From: an uncultured Clostridia bacterium
GTDB taxonomy: Bacteria > Bacillota > Clostridia > Christensenellales > UBA1242
DNA length: 45,700 nt
Assembly: GCA_947595235.1 (NCBI GenBank)
Contig: CANQEP010000004.1
Span: 1 to 45,700 of the forward strand
Direction: 5' to 3'
The translations under genes and the position numbers were made by a program. This document shows positions 23,973 through 32,615 of the stretch, piece by piece; the stretch's first letter is position 1; each line of letters begins with the position of its first letter. A model generated the notes under the pieces. It made no database searches, was not told the DNA's origin, and saw only the letters and a list, made by a program, of their open reading frames with translations.

Positions 23973-26384
23973 ATGAGCGAGTATAATTTTAGAGAAATTG
24001 AAAAAAAGTGGCAAAAGGTTTGGGAAGATGAAAAAAGATATTCAGTGCCAAACCATGTCAAAGGTAAAGAAAACAAATATATATTGGTTGAGTTTCCTTA
24101 TCCGAGTGGTATAGGTCTTCATATGGGGCACTGCCGTAGTTACACGGCAATCGATGCCTTTGCGCGCAAGAAGAGGCTTGAGGGCTACAATGTTTTGTTC
24201 CCATTTGGAACGGACTCGTTTGGGCTTGAGGCAGAAAGGCAAGCGATAAAAGAAAAAAGGCTTCCGCAAGAGGTGGTTGCAAGAAACATTGCGACCTTTA
24301 CAAGGCAAGTCAAGTCCATTGGAATGAGTATCGACTGGGACAGAGTTATTAGTTCCAGCGACCCAGACTACTTCAAGTGGACGCAGTGGCAGTTCATTCA
24401 ATTTTTCAAGCGCGGGCTAGTTAGCAAAGAGGAAACACTTGTCAACTATTGCCCAAATTGTGGCGTGCTTGCGAATGAGGAAGTTGAGGACGGAAAGTGC
24501 TGTCAGTGTCACAGCGAGACGGTGCAAAAAACAAAGGCTCAATGGGTCTTTAAGATGACGAAGTATGGCAAGCGCCTTGCTGACGACCTTGTTGAAACTG
24601 ACTTTTTGGAGCACATAAAGACCAGCCAACTCAACTGGATTGGCAAGAGCGAGGGCGTTGAGGTGGATTTTGAACTCGCGTGCGGCGGAAAGTTCTCAAT
24701 CTTCACAACGTGCATTGAAACAATCTATGGCATAACTTTCATGGTGCTTGCACCCGAGAGCAAACTTGTGGACAGCCTTAAAGAGCACATTCAAAACTGG
24801 AGCGAGGTTGAAGCATACCGCAAGCAAACCGCAAAAAAGAGCGAGTTTGAAAGAAGTGAACTCAACAAGAACAAGACGGGCGTTATTTTGAAAGGCGTTT
24901 ATGCAATCCACCCTCTGACCAATGAAAAAATTCCGGTTTATATCGGCGACTTTGTTATTGCGGGCTATGGAACGGGGGCTGTAATGGCGGTTCCAACTCA
25001 CGACCAGCGCGACTTTGATTTTGCAAAAAACTGCAAAATTGAAGAAAGAATACAAGTTATTGAGGGCAAAGACACCTCAGAATGCGCTTTCGAGAACACC
25101 GAGTATCTTAAAGGTGACTACAAACTAATTAACAGTCAAGAGTTTTCTGGGCTTTCAGTCAAAGAGGCGAAAGAGGAGATAACAAAGAAACTCATTGCTC
25201 TTGGTAAAGGGCGCAAAAAACTCAACTTCAGAATGCGCGATTGGATATTCTCGCGTCAAAGGTACTGGGGCGAGCCGATACCTATGGTCTACTGCGAGAA
25301 GTGTGGGTGGCAACCTGTAGATGAAAAAGATTTGCCAGTGCTCTTGCCAAACGTCAAGAGTTATGAGCCAAACAAAGAGGGTGAAAGCCCACTTGCAGAG
25401 ATAAAAGAGTTCGTAAACACCACTTGCCCTTGCTGTGGAAAACCGGCAAAGCGCGAGACCGACACAATGCCGGGCTGGGCGGGGTCTAGCTGGTACTACA
25501 TGCGCTATTGCGACCCGCACAACGACAAGGAATTTGCCAGTTTCGACGCGCTCAAGGCTTGGCTTCCTGTTGACCTCTATAACGGGGGCAACGAGCACAC
25601 AACAAGGCACCTTCTTTATGCAAGATTCTGGAACAAAGTGCTGTTTGACATGGGCATAAGTCCAGTCAACGAGCCTTTCAAAAAGCGCATATCTCATGGA
25701 CTAATTTTGGGTGCAGACGGAAAGAAGATGAGTAAGAGCGCGGGCAACGGCATTGACCCAATGCTCATGGTGGAAAAGTATGGTGCGGACTCACTAAGGC
25801 TTTGGATGAGTTTTATCGGGGACTACAGCGAGGCGGCAATCTGGAGCGAGGATGGGCTTAAGGCTTGTTTCAAACTTCTTACAAGAGTTTGGAATATGCA
25901 AGACATCTTGAAAGAGGGCGACAAGTACTCGAAAGAACTTGAATTCGCGGTCAACACTGCCATTAAGAAGGTGGGCGAGGACATTGAGTCATACAAGTTC
26001 AACACGGCAATTTCTGCAATAATGATACTTGTTAACGAGATATACAAGGTCAAGAGTATCAACAAAAAAGAGTTTGAGACATTGCTTGTTATCTTAAGTC
26101 CGTTCGCACCTCATCTATGCGAGGAACTTTACACAAAGTATTTCGGCTCCATGAAAGACGCAAAGTGGCCAAAGGTTGACGAAAAGGCGCTTGAGACCAG
26201 CGAGATTGAACTTCCCGTTCAAGTTCTTGGAAAGGTTAGGGGAACGATTGTTGTTGGCAAGACCGCAAAAGAGAGCGAAGTTGTTGCAAAGGCCATGGAA
26301 AACGCCGACATAAAACGAAATGTGACGGGCGAGATAAAGAAAGTCGTCTATGTTCCGGGCAAGATTTTAAATATCATTTTTTAA
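23973..26384 (+). CDS. leuS: Leucyl-tRNA synthetase
   Basis: 803 residues from the ATG preceded by TTAGGTGA; a GTG three codons earlier is less likely. It is a class I synthetase: HMGH (near residues 50-53) and KMSKS (in GKKMSKSAGNG) bind ATP and leucyl-adenylate. Cysteine pairs CPNC..CCQC, CEKC and CPCC mark zinc modules. The connective editing domain (TIYGITFMVLAPES; GTGAVMAVPTHDQRD) removes misacylated isoleucine or norvaline. It charges tRNA-Leu in the cytosol. I saw no T-box in its leader, although many relatives have one. The lipoprotein gene begins 47 bases downstream with no terminator between. Confidence 0.97.
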   Translation: MSEYNFREIEKKWQKVWEDEKRYSVPNHVKGKENKYILVEFPYPSGIGLHMGHCRSYTAIDAFARKKRLEGYNVLFPFGTDSFGLEAERQAIKEKRLPQEVVARNIATFTRQVKSIGMSIDWDRVISSSDPDYFKWTQWQFIQFFKRGLVSKEETLVNYCPNCGVLANEEVEDGKCCQCHSETVQKTKAQWVFKMTKYGKRLADDLVETDFLEHIKTSQLNWIGKSEGVEVDFELACGGKFSIFTTCIETIYGITFMVLAPESKLVDSLKEHIQNWSEVEAYRKQTAKKSEFERSELNKNKTGVILKGVYAIHPLTNEKIPVYIGDFVIAGYGTGAVMAVPTHDQRDFDFAKNCKIEERIQVIEGKDTSECAFENTEYLKGDYKLINSQEFSGLSVKEAKEEITKKLIALGKGRKKLNFRMRDWIFSRQRYWGEPIPMVYCEKCGWQPVDEKDLPVLLPNVKSYEPNKEGESPLAEIKEFVNTTCPCCGKPAKRETDTMPGWAGSSWYYMRYCDPHNDKEFASFDALKAWLPVDLYNGGNEHTTRHLLYARFWNKVLFDMGISPVNEPFKKRISHGLILGADGKKMSKSAGNGIDPMLMVEKYGADSLRLWMSFIGDYSEAAIWSEDGLKACFKLLTRVWNMQDILKEGDKYSKELEFAVNTAIKKVGEDIESYKFNTAISAIMILVNEIYKVKSINKKEFETLLVILSPFAPHLCEELYTKYFGSMKDAKWPKVDEKALETSEIELPVQVLGKVRGTIVVGKTAKESEVVAKAMENADIKRNVTGEIKKVVYVPGKILNIIF

Positions 26385-26431
26385 TACATAAAAATAACTC
26401 TTTGACGAACACTAATTTTAAGGAGAATATC

Positions 26432-27478
26432 ATGAAAAAACTTTTTAAAATTAGTGTTTGTTTTTGTCTTGTGCTTCTTGCTTGCACTCTCTTTTCGGGG
26501 TGCAAAACGGACAGCGTTTCGGGGAAAAAGAATTTTAAGGCAATGATAAATGGGGTCAATTTCAATTCGCTGACCGAGGCGGTGTCAAACGCAAAGACGG
26601 GCGATGTTATAAAGGTCTATGATGACTTGCCCGACCACAAAAATGTTGTTATAGACAAGCCACTAACTATTAAAGGAGTCATCTCTTCAAAACAAGTCAA
26701 GCCAAAGTTCTATGGAAGTTTGACCGTTGTTCTTGACGGCGAAGAGGACAGCGTAAGTATTGAAGACATTGACATTGTGCACGACGGAGTGGACGCCGAC
26801 GGGCAAGCGAACAACACAAAAATTGGCGTAAATCTCATAGACGGTGGAATAAATATGAAGTCCAGTCGTGTTGGACTTGATGAGGCGTCGCAGCCCGACA
26901 AAGACGCAACGGGAATGATAATTTCTCGTAAACTTGGTTCAAAAAATTCCATGCCCATAGTTGTTGAGGGCAATGAGTTTGGCGCGTACAAGACCAACAA
27001 CAAAGATCTTTCGGGCGCACTCATAATAAAGAGAGGGGGAAACTTTCAAAAAATCAACCTCAATGAGGGAGAGATTTATAACGGCAACACATTTGAGCAC
27101 AGCGAAGAGGGAAATATGTTCATCTCTATTGAGAACCCGGGGGATAGCATGACATACTCATACTTTGTGACCAGTTCAACCAACGAACTTGTTGGCGCAC
27201 TTCTTGACTGCCAAAATAAATGCGGAAGCAACTTCACGCTCATAACTCTTTCGCCACTAACTCGGCAGTTAGACGAGCCTGTTGCCATTGACGAGTCAAC
27301 CACCCTTTCGCTTGAGGGCAACAATAGTGCATCATTTAATGGCGTAACCTTGATTGTTAAAGGCTCGTTAGACATTGAGGGCGACGTCTGTGACCTTGTC
27401 TTAAAAAAAGAGGGAATGACCCCCTCCATAATAATTGGTGAAGACGTGGATAAATCCAAAATTGTAATTTTGCACTAA
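26432..27478 (+). CDS. Lipoprotein with pectate-lyase-like (parallel beta-helix) pattern
   Basis: 348 residues from the ATG preceded by AAGGAG. The signal peptide MKKLFKISVCFCLV with lipobox LFSGC predicts a membrane-anchored lipoprotein. After it, FNSLTEAVSNAKTGDVIKVY and VIDKPLTIKGV follow the pattern that opens many right-handed beta-helix proteins ('S-L-x-x-A-I-x-x-A-x-x-G-D-x-I-x-L ... I-x-K-P-L-T-I-x-G'), suggesting a surface glycan-binding or structural fold. No catalytic residues of pectate lyases are identifiable. The gene may be cotranscribed with leuS. Confidence 0.7.
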   Translation: MKKLFKISVCFCLVLLACTLFSGCKTDSVSGKKNFKAMINGVNFNSLTEAVSNAKTGDVIKVYDDLPDHKNVVIDKPLTIKGVISSKQVKPKFYGSLTVVLDGEEDSVSIEDIDIVHDGVDADGQANNTKIGVNLIDGGINMKSSRVGLDEASQPDKDATGMIISRKLGSKNSMPIVVEGNEFGAYKTNNKDLSGALIIKRGGNFQKINLNEGEIYNGNTFEHSEEGNMFISIENPGDSMTYSYFVTSSTNELVGALLDCQNKCGSNFTLITLSPLTRQLDEPVAIDESTTLSLEGNNSASFNGVTLIVKGSLDIEGDVCDLVLKKEGMTPSIIIGEDVDKSKIVILH

Positions 27479-27515
27479 AAATACAGTAAAAGAGTACAAA
27501 TAACACATTTTATGG

Positions 27516-27719
27516 CTATTTGTCTATTCCAACGAGGAAGTCAATGGAGACACCAAAGAATTTTGAAAGCAAAATTAAAGAACTCATATTTGGCTCTCGC
27601 AAACCATTTTCCCACAAACTTATTATACCTTTGCTAACACCTATTTTATTGGCAAGTTCAACTTGACCAATATTTTTTTCTTTTCTCAACTCTTTTAACA
27701 CATCTTTAAATTTATTCAT
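27516..27719 (-). CDS. XRE-family transcriptional regulator
   Basis: 67 residues, a single helix-turn-helix domain: NIGQVELANKIGVSKGIISL at about 16-35, then WENGLREPN and FFGVSIDFLVGIDK, the standard Cro/C1-type layout. No ribosome binding site precedes the ATG. Two near-identical palindromes (27731-27744 and 27760-27773) lie between it and the divergent gene, so it probably represses the divergent promoter and perhaps its own. Confidence 0.85.
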   Translation of the reverse strand: MNKFKDVLKELRKEKNIGQVELANKIGVSKGIISLWENGLREPNMSSLILLSKFFGVSIDFLVGIDK

Positions 27720-27730
27720 ATAACAAGTTT

Positions 27731-27744
27731 CTCACATTTGTGAG
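27731..27744. promoter_or_regulatory. Operator 1 (palindrome)
   Basis: CTCACA-TT-TGTGAG, 14 bp, 12 bases from the regulator's start codon. It matches operator 2 in the form CTYACAWWTGTRAG; the two centres are 29 bp apart (about three helical turns). Confidence 0.65.
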
Positions 27745-27752
27745 AAAAAATG

Positions 27753-27781
27753 TTGACTTCTTACAAATGTAAGAATATAAT
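27753..27781 (+). promoter_or_regulatory. Operator-overlapped leaderless-type promoter for the beta-helix gene
   Basis: TTGACT (27753-27758), spacer 17, TATAAT (27776-27781). The spacer contains operator 2 completely. The ATG at 27789 is 8 bases after the -10 box, with no ribosome binding site. Confidence 0.7.
27760..27773. promoter_or_regulatory. Operator 2 (palindrome in the promoter spacer)
   Basis: CTTACA-AA-TGTAAG, 14 bp, entirely between the -35 and -10 boxes of the rightward promoter. Protein bound here would block RNA polymerase. Confidence 0.65.
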
Positions 27782-27788
27782 TTTGAGT

Positions 27789-29219
27789 ATGAAAAAGATA
27801 AAAAGTGTTTTTTGTATTTTTATTCCAGTATTTATTGCACTCGTGGTGATAATTGGAGTTTTTGTTCCTTTTGCATTGAAAGATGCCTCGCAGAATGATG
27901 AAATTCGACATTTTGATGCTGAAGAGACTGGAGCAAGCACGGCGGACAGAAGTCAAAAAGGTGGGGCAATCTATGTTGATGCTGGAGCGAACTATGTTAT
28001 GAACGGGGGAGTTATCTCGGGGAAGAGAAATGTCTATGGCGGGGCAGTGTATGTTGGCAAAGGCGCAACTTTTACCATGAATGGCGGAATGATAACAAAG
28101 TGTGAGGCAAAATATGGCGGGGCAATCTATATAGAAAACGGGGGCGAGTGCATCATAAATGGTGGTGAAATAACAGACAATACCGCGAGTGTTGCTCCGG
28201 CAATTTATGTTGAGAACGGTGGCAAACTAACCGTGCTTGGCAACTCGAATATTAAAAACAACGTCGTTGGAAGGTGGCTACCATTTGAGATCGGCGAAGA
28301 GATGGAGTTTGGCGCACTGGGGAGTGGTATAAAACTTAAGACCGTGCAGTATGGCACTTATCCGCAGACCATCGTTGGTTTTGAACAAAATCAAGAGTTG
28401 GAAAGTTGGTACAATGCGACTAGTCCAGTCGGCATAAAGTTCCTAGAAAGCCATGAAAATGAGTATATGGGCGCGGTTGGGCAGAGCGCAATTGGGTTAG
28501 AACTTGATAATTCTGAACTGGAAGTTTTTGAATATATAGACGGAAAGTCTTATCTTAGAACAACATTGATAAACGAAGAATATTATGGAATATTTTCAGA
28601 TTCTCAAATTGATTATTATGAAATCGGGGATGCGGTTTGGTTTAAGTTTGAGCCAATAACTTGGTTCATACTAAATTATGATACGGCCGATGCCGACGGG
28701 TATTATGAGTTGCTGAGTGCGGTTGCACTTTTTCAAAATACGAATCATATTGATACAATAAGTAGTAATGCAGATACAGACTTTTTAAGTACATCGATAT
28801 ATGAAATGCTTCATTATGCTGGTGTCTTCTTGGGGCAAAGTCAAATAAATAGAAGCGATCTTGTTCCATTTAAGGAAAAAGACAATAGAAACCCAAGTTC
28901 TAGCGAAATTCTTTTCACAATTCCAAGCGTAGAGGATTTTTTTGGGGAGACAGGAAAGTATTATTCATTATTTAGCGTGCCCGAAGCTGGTATTTGTTCG
29001 CCAAGTGACCTTGTTATTGCGCGAAGTCAATATGTTAATCAATGGGGTGGACATAGTGCGACGATTTTTAATACTAATATTGACTGCGTTTATTGGCTTT
29101 GTGGGACATATTCACTATCTTTGGGTGTAGTTGAGAGTATTGTAGGAAATGGTTATGTTGATACTATACAATTGAGTAATCATTCGAAACTTCCAACAAG
29201 AATAATGATAAGGGTATGA
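27789..29219 (+). CDS. Membrane-anchored beta-helix protein with DUF6273-like C-terminus
   Basis: 476 residues from the leaderless start; an ATG at 27750 would lie inside the promoter. Residues 7-29 form one membrane anchor. Four rungs of exactly 26 residues follow, starting GGAIYV (58), GGAVYV (84), GGAIYI (110) and APAIYV (136), each with an internal N-G-G turn; this is a parallel beta-helix pattern. From about 170 the sequence changes: YGTYPQTIVG, WFKFEPITWFIL and a C-terminal PTRIMIRV resemble DUF6273-type extracellular domains. Codon use in the last 650 bases is more AT-rich than in neighbours. The divergent XRE regulator and two operators indicate repression. Confidence 0.6.
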   Translation: MKKIKSVFCIFIPVFIALVVIIGVFVPFALKDASQNDEIRHFDAEETGASTADRSQKGGAIYVDAGANYVMNGGVISGKRNVYGGAVYVGKGATFTMNGGMITKCEAKYGGAIYIENGGECIINGGEITDNTASVAPAIYVENGGKLTVLGNSNIKNNVVGRWLPFEIGEEMEFGALGSGIKLKTVQYGTYPQTIVGFEQNQELESWYNATSPVGIKFLESHENEYMGAVGQSAIGLELDNSELEVFEYIDGKSYLRTTLINEEYYGIFSDSQIDYYEIGDAVWFKFEPITWFILNYDTADADGYYELLSAVALFQNTNHIDTISSNADTDFLSTSIYEMLHYAGVFLGQSQINRSDLVPFKEKDNRNPSSSEILFTIPSVEDFFGETGKYYSLFSVPEAGICSPSDLVIARSQYVNQWGGHSATIFNTNIDCVYWLCGTYSLSLGVVESIVGNGYVDTIQLSNHSKLPTRIMIRV

Positions 29220-29248
29220 AAAATCTCTTGCAAAAGCAAGAGATTTTT
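29219..29248. terminator. Bidirectional terminator between the beta-helix gene and typA
   Basis: AAAAATCTCTTGC, loop AAAA, GCAAGAGATTTTTTC. A- and T-tracts on both sides serve both convergent genes. Confidence 0.9.
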
Positions 29249-29249
29249 T

Positions 29250-31076
29250 CTAACTGTTCTTTTTTCTGAATTCAAGGCGACCGCGCTGAGTGTGGTCAAG
29301 AATTATTTTGCGGATTCTGAGAGACTTAGGTGTAACTTCCAAGAGTTCGTCCTCGTCGATAAATTCAAGGCATTCCTCAAGGGTGAGTGGCTTTACGGGT
29401 TCAAGGCGAAGCGCCTCGTCAGATGCAGAGGTGCGCATATTTGTAAGTTGCTTTTTCTTGCAGACGTTAACGACAATATCCTCTTTCTTTGGGTTTATGC
29501 CAACGACCATGCCACCATAGACCTTTGTCCCCGGGGTGATGAGAAGTTTTCCGCGTTCTTGCGCGTTATAAAGGCCGTATTGAATGGCGTCGCCCGTTTC
29601 GTAGGCAACAAGAGTGCCGTAGTTTCGCCTTTCAATGTTACCTTTGTATGGCTGGTACTCTTCAAAAACGCTACTCATGACGCCTTCGCCCTTGGTGTCG
29701 GTCAAGAATTGGTTTTTGTATCCAAACAAGCCGCGGGCAGGGATAAAGAACTCAAGCCTTATGCGACTGCCAACGTTTGTCATGGAGACAAGGTCGCCCT
29801 TTCTTGAACCAATGGTGCTCATGATTGCACCAACGCTCTCTTCGGGAACGTCGATTGTTAGGCGGTCGATTGGCTCACACTTCACGCCGTCAATCTCTTT
29901 ATAGATAACTTTTGGCATGCTCACTTGAAACTCGTAGCCGTCGCGCCTCATGTTCTCGATAAGAATTGAGATGTGCATTTCTCCTCTGCCAAGAACTCTG
30001 AAGGTGTCGGCGTTGCTGGTCTCAAAAACTCTCAAACTGAGGTCTTTGACAGCCTCTTTGAAAAGGCGGTCGCGAAGGTGACGGCTGGTGCAGTACTTAC
30101 CCTCGGTTCCCGCGAATGGGCTGTTGTTGACCGAGAACTCCATTTCCACACTTGGCTCGCTGATTTTTACGAATGGAACTGCCTCGGGGTTGTTTTTGTC
30201 GGCAATGGTGTCGCCAATGGTGATGTCGTCACTCCCCGAGATGCAGACAATGTCGCCAATGGTTGCGCTGTTTGTGTTAACTCGCTTGAGCCCCTCGAAT
30301 TGGAAGAGGTTGACAATTCTGAATTGAGACTTTTTGCTGGTGTCGTGGTAGTTGACAACGCTTACGGTGTCGCCAACTTTGACCGAACCTTGCTCGATTT
30401 TTCCAACAGCGAGTTTGCCAAGGTAGTCGTTTTGCTCGCAAGAGGAAACAAGCATTTTTAACGGCTTTGAGTCGTCGCCCTTTGGGGCAGGGATGTGGCT
30501 TATGATTGTTTCAAAAAGTGGCTTCAAATCCGTTCCAACCGTGTCGGGGTCAAGTGACGCAACGCCAAGTCTTGCCGAGCAGAACACGAATGGGCTGTCA
30601 AGTTGTTCGTCGCTTGCGCCAAGGTCCATAAGAAGTTCCAAGACCTCGTCCATAACTTCGTGAACGCGAGCGTCCTTGCGGTCAATTTTGTTAACAACAA
30701 CGATGACGCGGTGGTTGAGTTCAAGCGCCTTCGACAAAACAAAACGGGTCTGAGGCATGGTGCCCTCAAAGGCGTCAACGACCAGCAAAACGCCGTCAAC
30801 CATTTTCAAAACTCTTTCAACTTCGCCCCCAAAGTCGGCGTGGCCGGGGGTGTCGATGACGTTGATTTTCACATCTTTATACATGCACGCGGCGTTCTTT
30901 GAAAAGATGGTTATGCCACGCTCCCTTTCAAGAGCGTTAGAGTCCATAACACGGTCTTCGACTTGCTGGTTCTCACGAAAGACGCCACCTTGCTTTAACA
31001 TTTCGTTGACCAGCGAGGTCTTGCCGTGGTCAACGTGGGCAATTATTGCTATATTTCTTATCTTATTGTTTTCCAT
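29250..31076 (-). CDS. typA: Ribosome-associated GTPase TypA/BipA
   Basis: 608 residues, full length. The GTPase motifs are AHVDHGKTSL (G1, from residue 13), ERGITIF (switch I), DTPGHADFGGE (G3) and NKIDRKD (G4). EF-G-like domains III and V and the BipA-specific C-terminal domain follow (GEGVMSSVF, GTKVYGGMVVGI). BipA binds the ribosome near the A site and helps 50S assembly and growth under stress. AGGAGTT precedes the ATG, 14 bases after the upstream gene's stop, so it is probably cotranscribed with the CorC-type gene. Confidence 0.97.
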   Translation of the reverse strand: MENNKIRNIAIIAHVDHGKTSLVNEMLKQGGVFRENQQVEDRVMDSNALERERGITIFSKNAACMYKDVKINVIDTPGHADFGGEVERVLKMVDGVLLVVDAFEGTMPQTRFVLSKALELNHRVIVVVNKIDRKDARVHEVMDEVLELLMDLGASDEQLDSPFVFCSARLGVASLDPDTVGTDLKPLFETIISHIPAPKGDDSKPLKMLVSSCEQNDYLGKLAVGKIEQGSVKVGDTVSVVNYHDTSKKSQFRIVNLFQFEGLKRVNTNSATIGDIVCISGSDDITIGDTIADKNNPEAVPFVKISEPSVEMEFSVNNSPFAGTEGKYCTSRHLRDRLFKEAVKDLSLRVFETSNADTFRVLGRGEMHISILIENMRRDGYEFQVSMPKVIYKEIDGVKCEPIDRLTIDVPEESVGAIMSTIGSRKGDLVSMTNVGSRIRLEFFIPARGLFGYKNQFLTDTKGEGVMSSVFEEYQPYKGNIERRNYGTLVAYETGDAIQYGLYNAQERGKLLITPGTKVYGGMVVGINPKKEDIVVNVCKKKQLTNMRTSASDEALRLEPVKPLTLEECLEFIDEDELLEVTPKSLRIRKIILDHTQRGRLEFRKKNS

Positions 31077-31090
31077 TTTTAACTCCTAAT

Positions 31091-32476
31091 CTAGTCCTCT
31101 TGCGTTTCTTTGTCTTCTCCGCCAGAGCGCTTCACCGAAAGTTTTATTTCGGTTATTCTTCTATCTTCCATTTTTGTTATTTCGTAGGTGAGAAGGGTTA
31201 TTGTTTGGACATAGTCATTGTGAGCATTCAAGATGTCGTCAATGGCGGTCACTTCAACGACCTTTCCAACTTCGGGAACGCTGTCCACAAGTTCATAGAG
31301 CATTCCGCCCACGCTTGAATACGAGGTTTCGGGAAGATGCTCAATTTCAAGATAGTCGTATAGGTCTTCAACCGAAAGGTCGGGACTTATTATGTACTCA
31401 TTTTCAGCAATCTTGTGGATTGGCTCTAATGGTTCAACCTCGTCGTGCTCGTCATATATTTCGCCAACCATTTCCTCAAGCGCGTCCTCCATCGTTACAA
31501 TTCCACTTGTTCCGCCGTATTCGTCAAGAACGATTGTGAGATGCTTTTTCTCGCGTTGCATATCTCGAATGAGGTCGTCAACCTTCATGGTCTCGGTTGC
31601 GAACATTGGCTCGCTCATGATGTCGCGAAGGGTGAACGGCGTGTTGGAGAGAAGTTTTATCATGAAGTCCTTTTGGTTAAGCACGCCGATGATGTTGTCT
31701 TTGTCGTTCTCATAGACGGGCATTCGCGAGAATTGATACTCCAAGAATGCTGACTTTATGTCGTCTATGCTGTCGTCAACGCTGACCGCTACAATGTCGA
31801 CGCGTGGGGTCATGATGTCATAGACCGTGCGCGAACTTAGTCCAAGTGCGCCTTGCAAAAGGTCTGCTTCATGGCTGTCGATGACGCCCTCTTCGTTCAT
31901 GGTGTCGATGATGCTTTCAAGTTCGTCTTCGGTGACGGTTGGGTTCTCGCTTTTGTTTTTGCGGTTTGCCGCTCTTTGCATAAGGTCGAATATCCATGTT
32001 ATTGGGGTCAGAACCTTCATAAGAAAGAACAAAAATCCACTTATACTGAGCGCGAACTTTTCGGGATTGTTCTTGGCGAGTGACTTTGGCAAAATTTCAC
32101 CAAATATCAATATTATTATTGTCATTACAACCGTGTTTAATAAGTTCGACAGTGTGGGACTTACGATAAACTTTCCAAAAAGGTAGGCACAGATTGTGGT
32201 TGATGCGATGTTTACAAGGTTGTTGCCAACAAGTATTGTTGAAAGCGTTTTATCAAAGTTTTCGCAGATATAAAGCGCGCGCCTTGCTCCTTTCTTTTTC
32301 TCGTCGGCGTAGGACTTCATGCGTATGAGGTTCACCCTTGAGAACGCCGTCTCTGCCGATGAAAAGAACGCGGAGAACGCCAAAAGTATAACAACGCCCA
32401 AAATTGCAAGCGCATCGGGAACTCTAAATGCGGGCGCGGATAAAAGTAAATTTGTCATCTGACTCGGGGGGTACAT
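31091..32476 (-). CDS. CNNM/CorC-HlyC-type membrane protein with CBS pair
   Basis: 461 residues from the ATG preceded by AAGGAG; the longer frame upstream would cross its promoter. Domains in order: an N-terminal DUF21/CNNM membrane domain (about residues 15-190, four hydrophobic segments, first one ALAILGVVILLAFSAFFSS), two CBS domains (DIMTPRVDIVAVSV and RDIMSEPMFA) around 210-330, and the C-terminal CorC_HlyC domain. DEYGGTSGIVTMEDALEEMV is the typical end of the CBS pair. Family members are linked to Mg2+ efflux. The gene precedes typA in the same direction. Confidence 0.9.
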   Translation of the reverse strand: MYPPSQMTNLLLSAPAFRVPDALAILGVVILLAFSAFFSSAETAFSRVNLIRMKSYADEKKKGARRALYICENFDKTLSTILVGNNLVNIASTTICAYLFGKFIVSPTLSNLLNTVVMTIIILIFGEILPKSLAKNNPEKFALSISGFLFFLMKVLTPITWIFDLMQRAANRKNKSENPTVTEDELESIIDTMNEEGVIDSHEADLLQGALGLSSRTVYDIMTPRVDIVAVSVDDSIDDIKSAFLEYQFSRMPVYENDKDNIIGVLNQKDFMIKLLSNTPFTLRDIMSEPMFATETMKVDDLIRDMQREKKHLTIVLDEYGGTSGIVTMEDALEEMVGEIYDEHDEVEPLEPIHKIAENEYIISPDLSVEDLYDYLEIEHLPETSYSSVGGMLYELVDSVPEVGKVVEVTAIDDILNAHNDYVQTITLLTYEITKMEDRRITEIKLSVKRSGGEDKETQED

Positions 32477-32496
32477 AAATTTCTCCTTATAACAAA

Positions 32497-32510
32497 AATT
32501 CTTAAGAATT
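32497..32510. promoter_or_regulatory. Perfect palindrome at the CorC-type gene promoter
   Basis: AATTCTTAAGAATT, 14 bp, fully self-complementary, reaching into the -10 box and covering the predicted transcription start of the minus-strand promoter. It is a possible repressor site. Confidence 0.35.
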
Positions 32511-32536
32511 ATAGCACATCCAATTTTAAAAGTAAA
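32508..32536 (-). promoter_or_regulatory. Promoter of the CorC-type/typA operon
   Basis: On the minus strand TTTACT (32536-32531), spacer 17, TATAAT (32513-32508) with TGC extension. The start is predicted near 32501. Confidence 0.7.
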
Positions 32537-32580
32537 TAATTTATAATAAATAATTATGATGCGCTGGGACATAATATTTG

Positions 32581-32609
32581 TTGAGAAAATTTCTTAGGTG
32601 TGCTAAAAT
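32581..32609 (+). promoter_or_regulatory. Leaderless-type promoter for the rRNA methyltransferase gene
   Basis: TTGAGA (32581-32586), spacer 17, TAAAAT (32604-32609) with TGC extension. The ATG at 32616 is 7 bases after the -10 box; GAGG before it lies too close (2 bases) and upstream of the predicted transcription start. Confidence 0.6.
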
Positions 32610-32615
32610 GAGGTT

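Noticed and set aside
23801..23986. 61-residue hydrophobic reading frame ahead of leuS
   Set aside because: TTG start, no ribosome binding site, overlaps the leuS start and promoter, and its sequence is low-complexity.
25155..25697. 180-codon open frame antisense to leuS
   Set aside because: Antisense shadow of conserved LeuRS sequence, with no start signals.
27750..27788. Upstream ATG for the beta-helix protein
   Set aside because: It lies inside the promoter, before the -35 box, and would also split the operator; the ATG at 27789 fits the -10 box and the signal-anchor.
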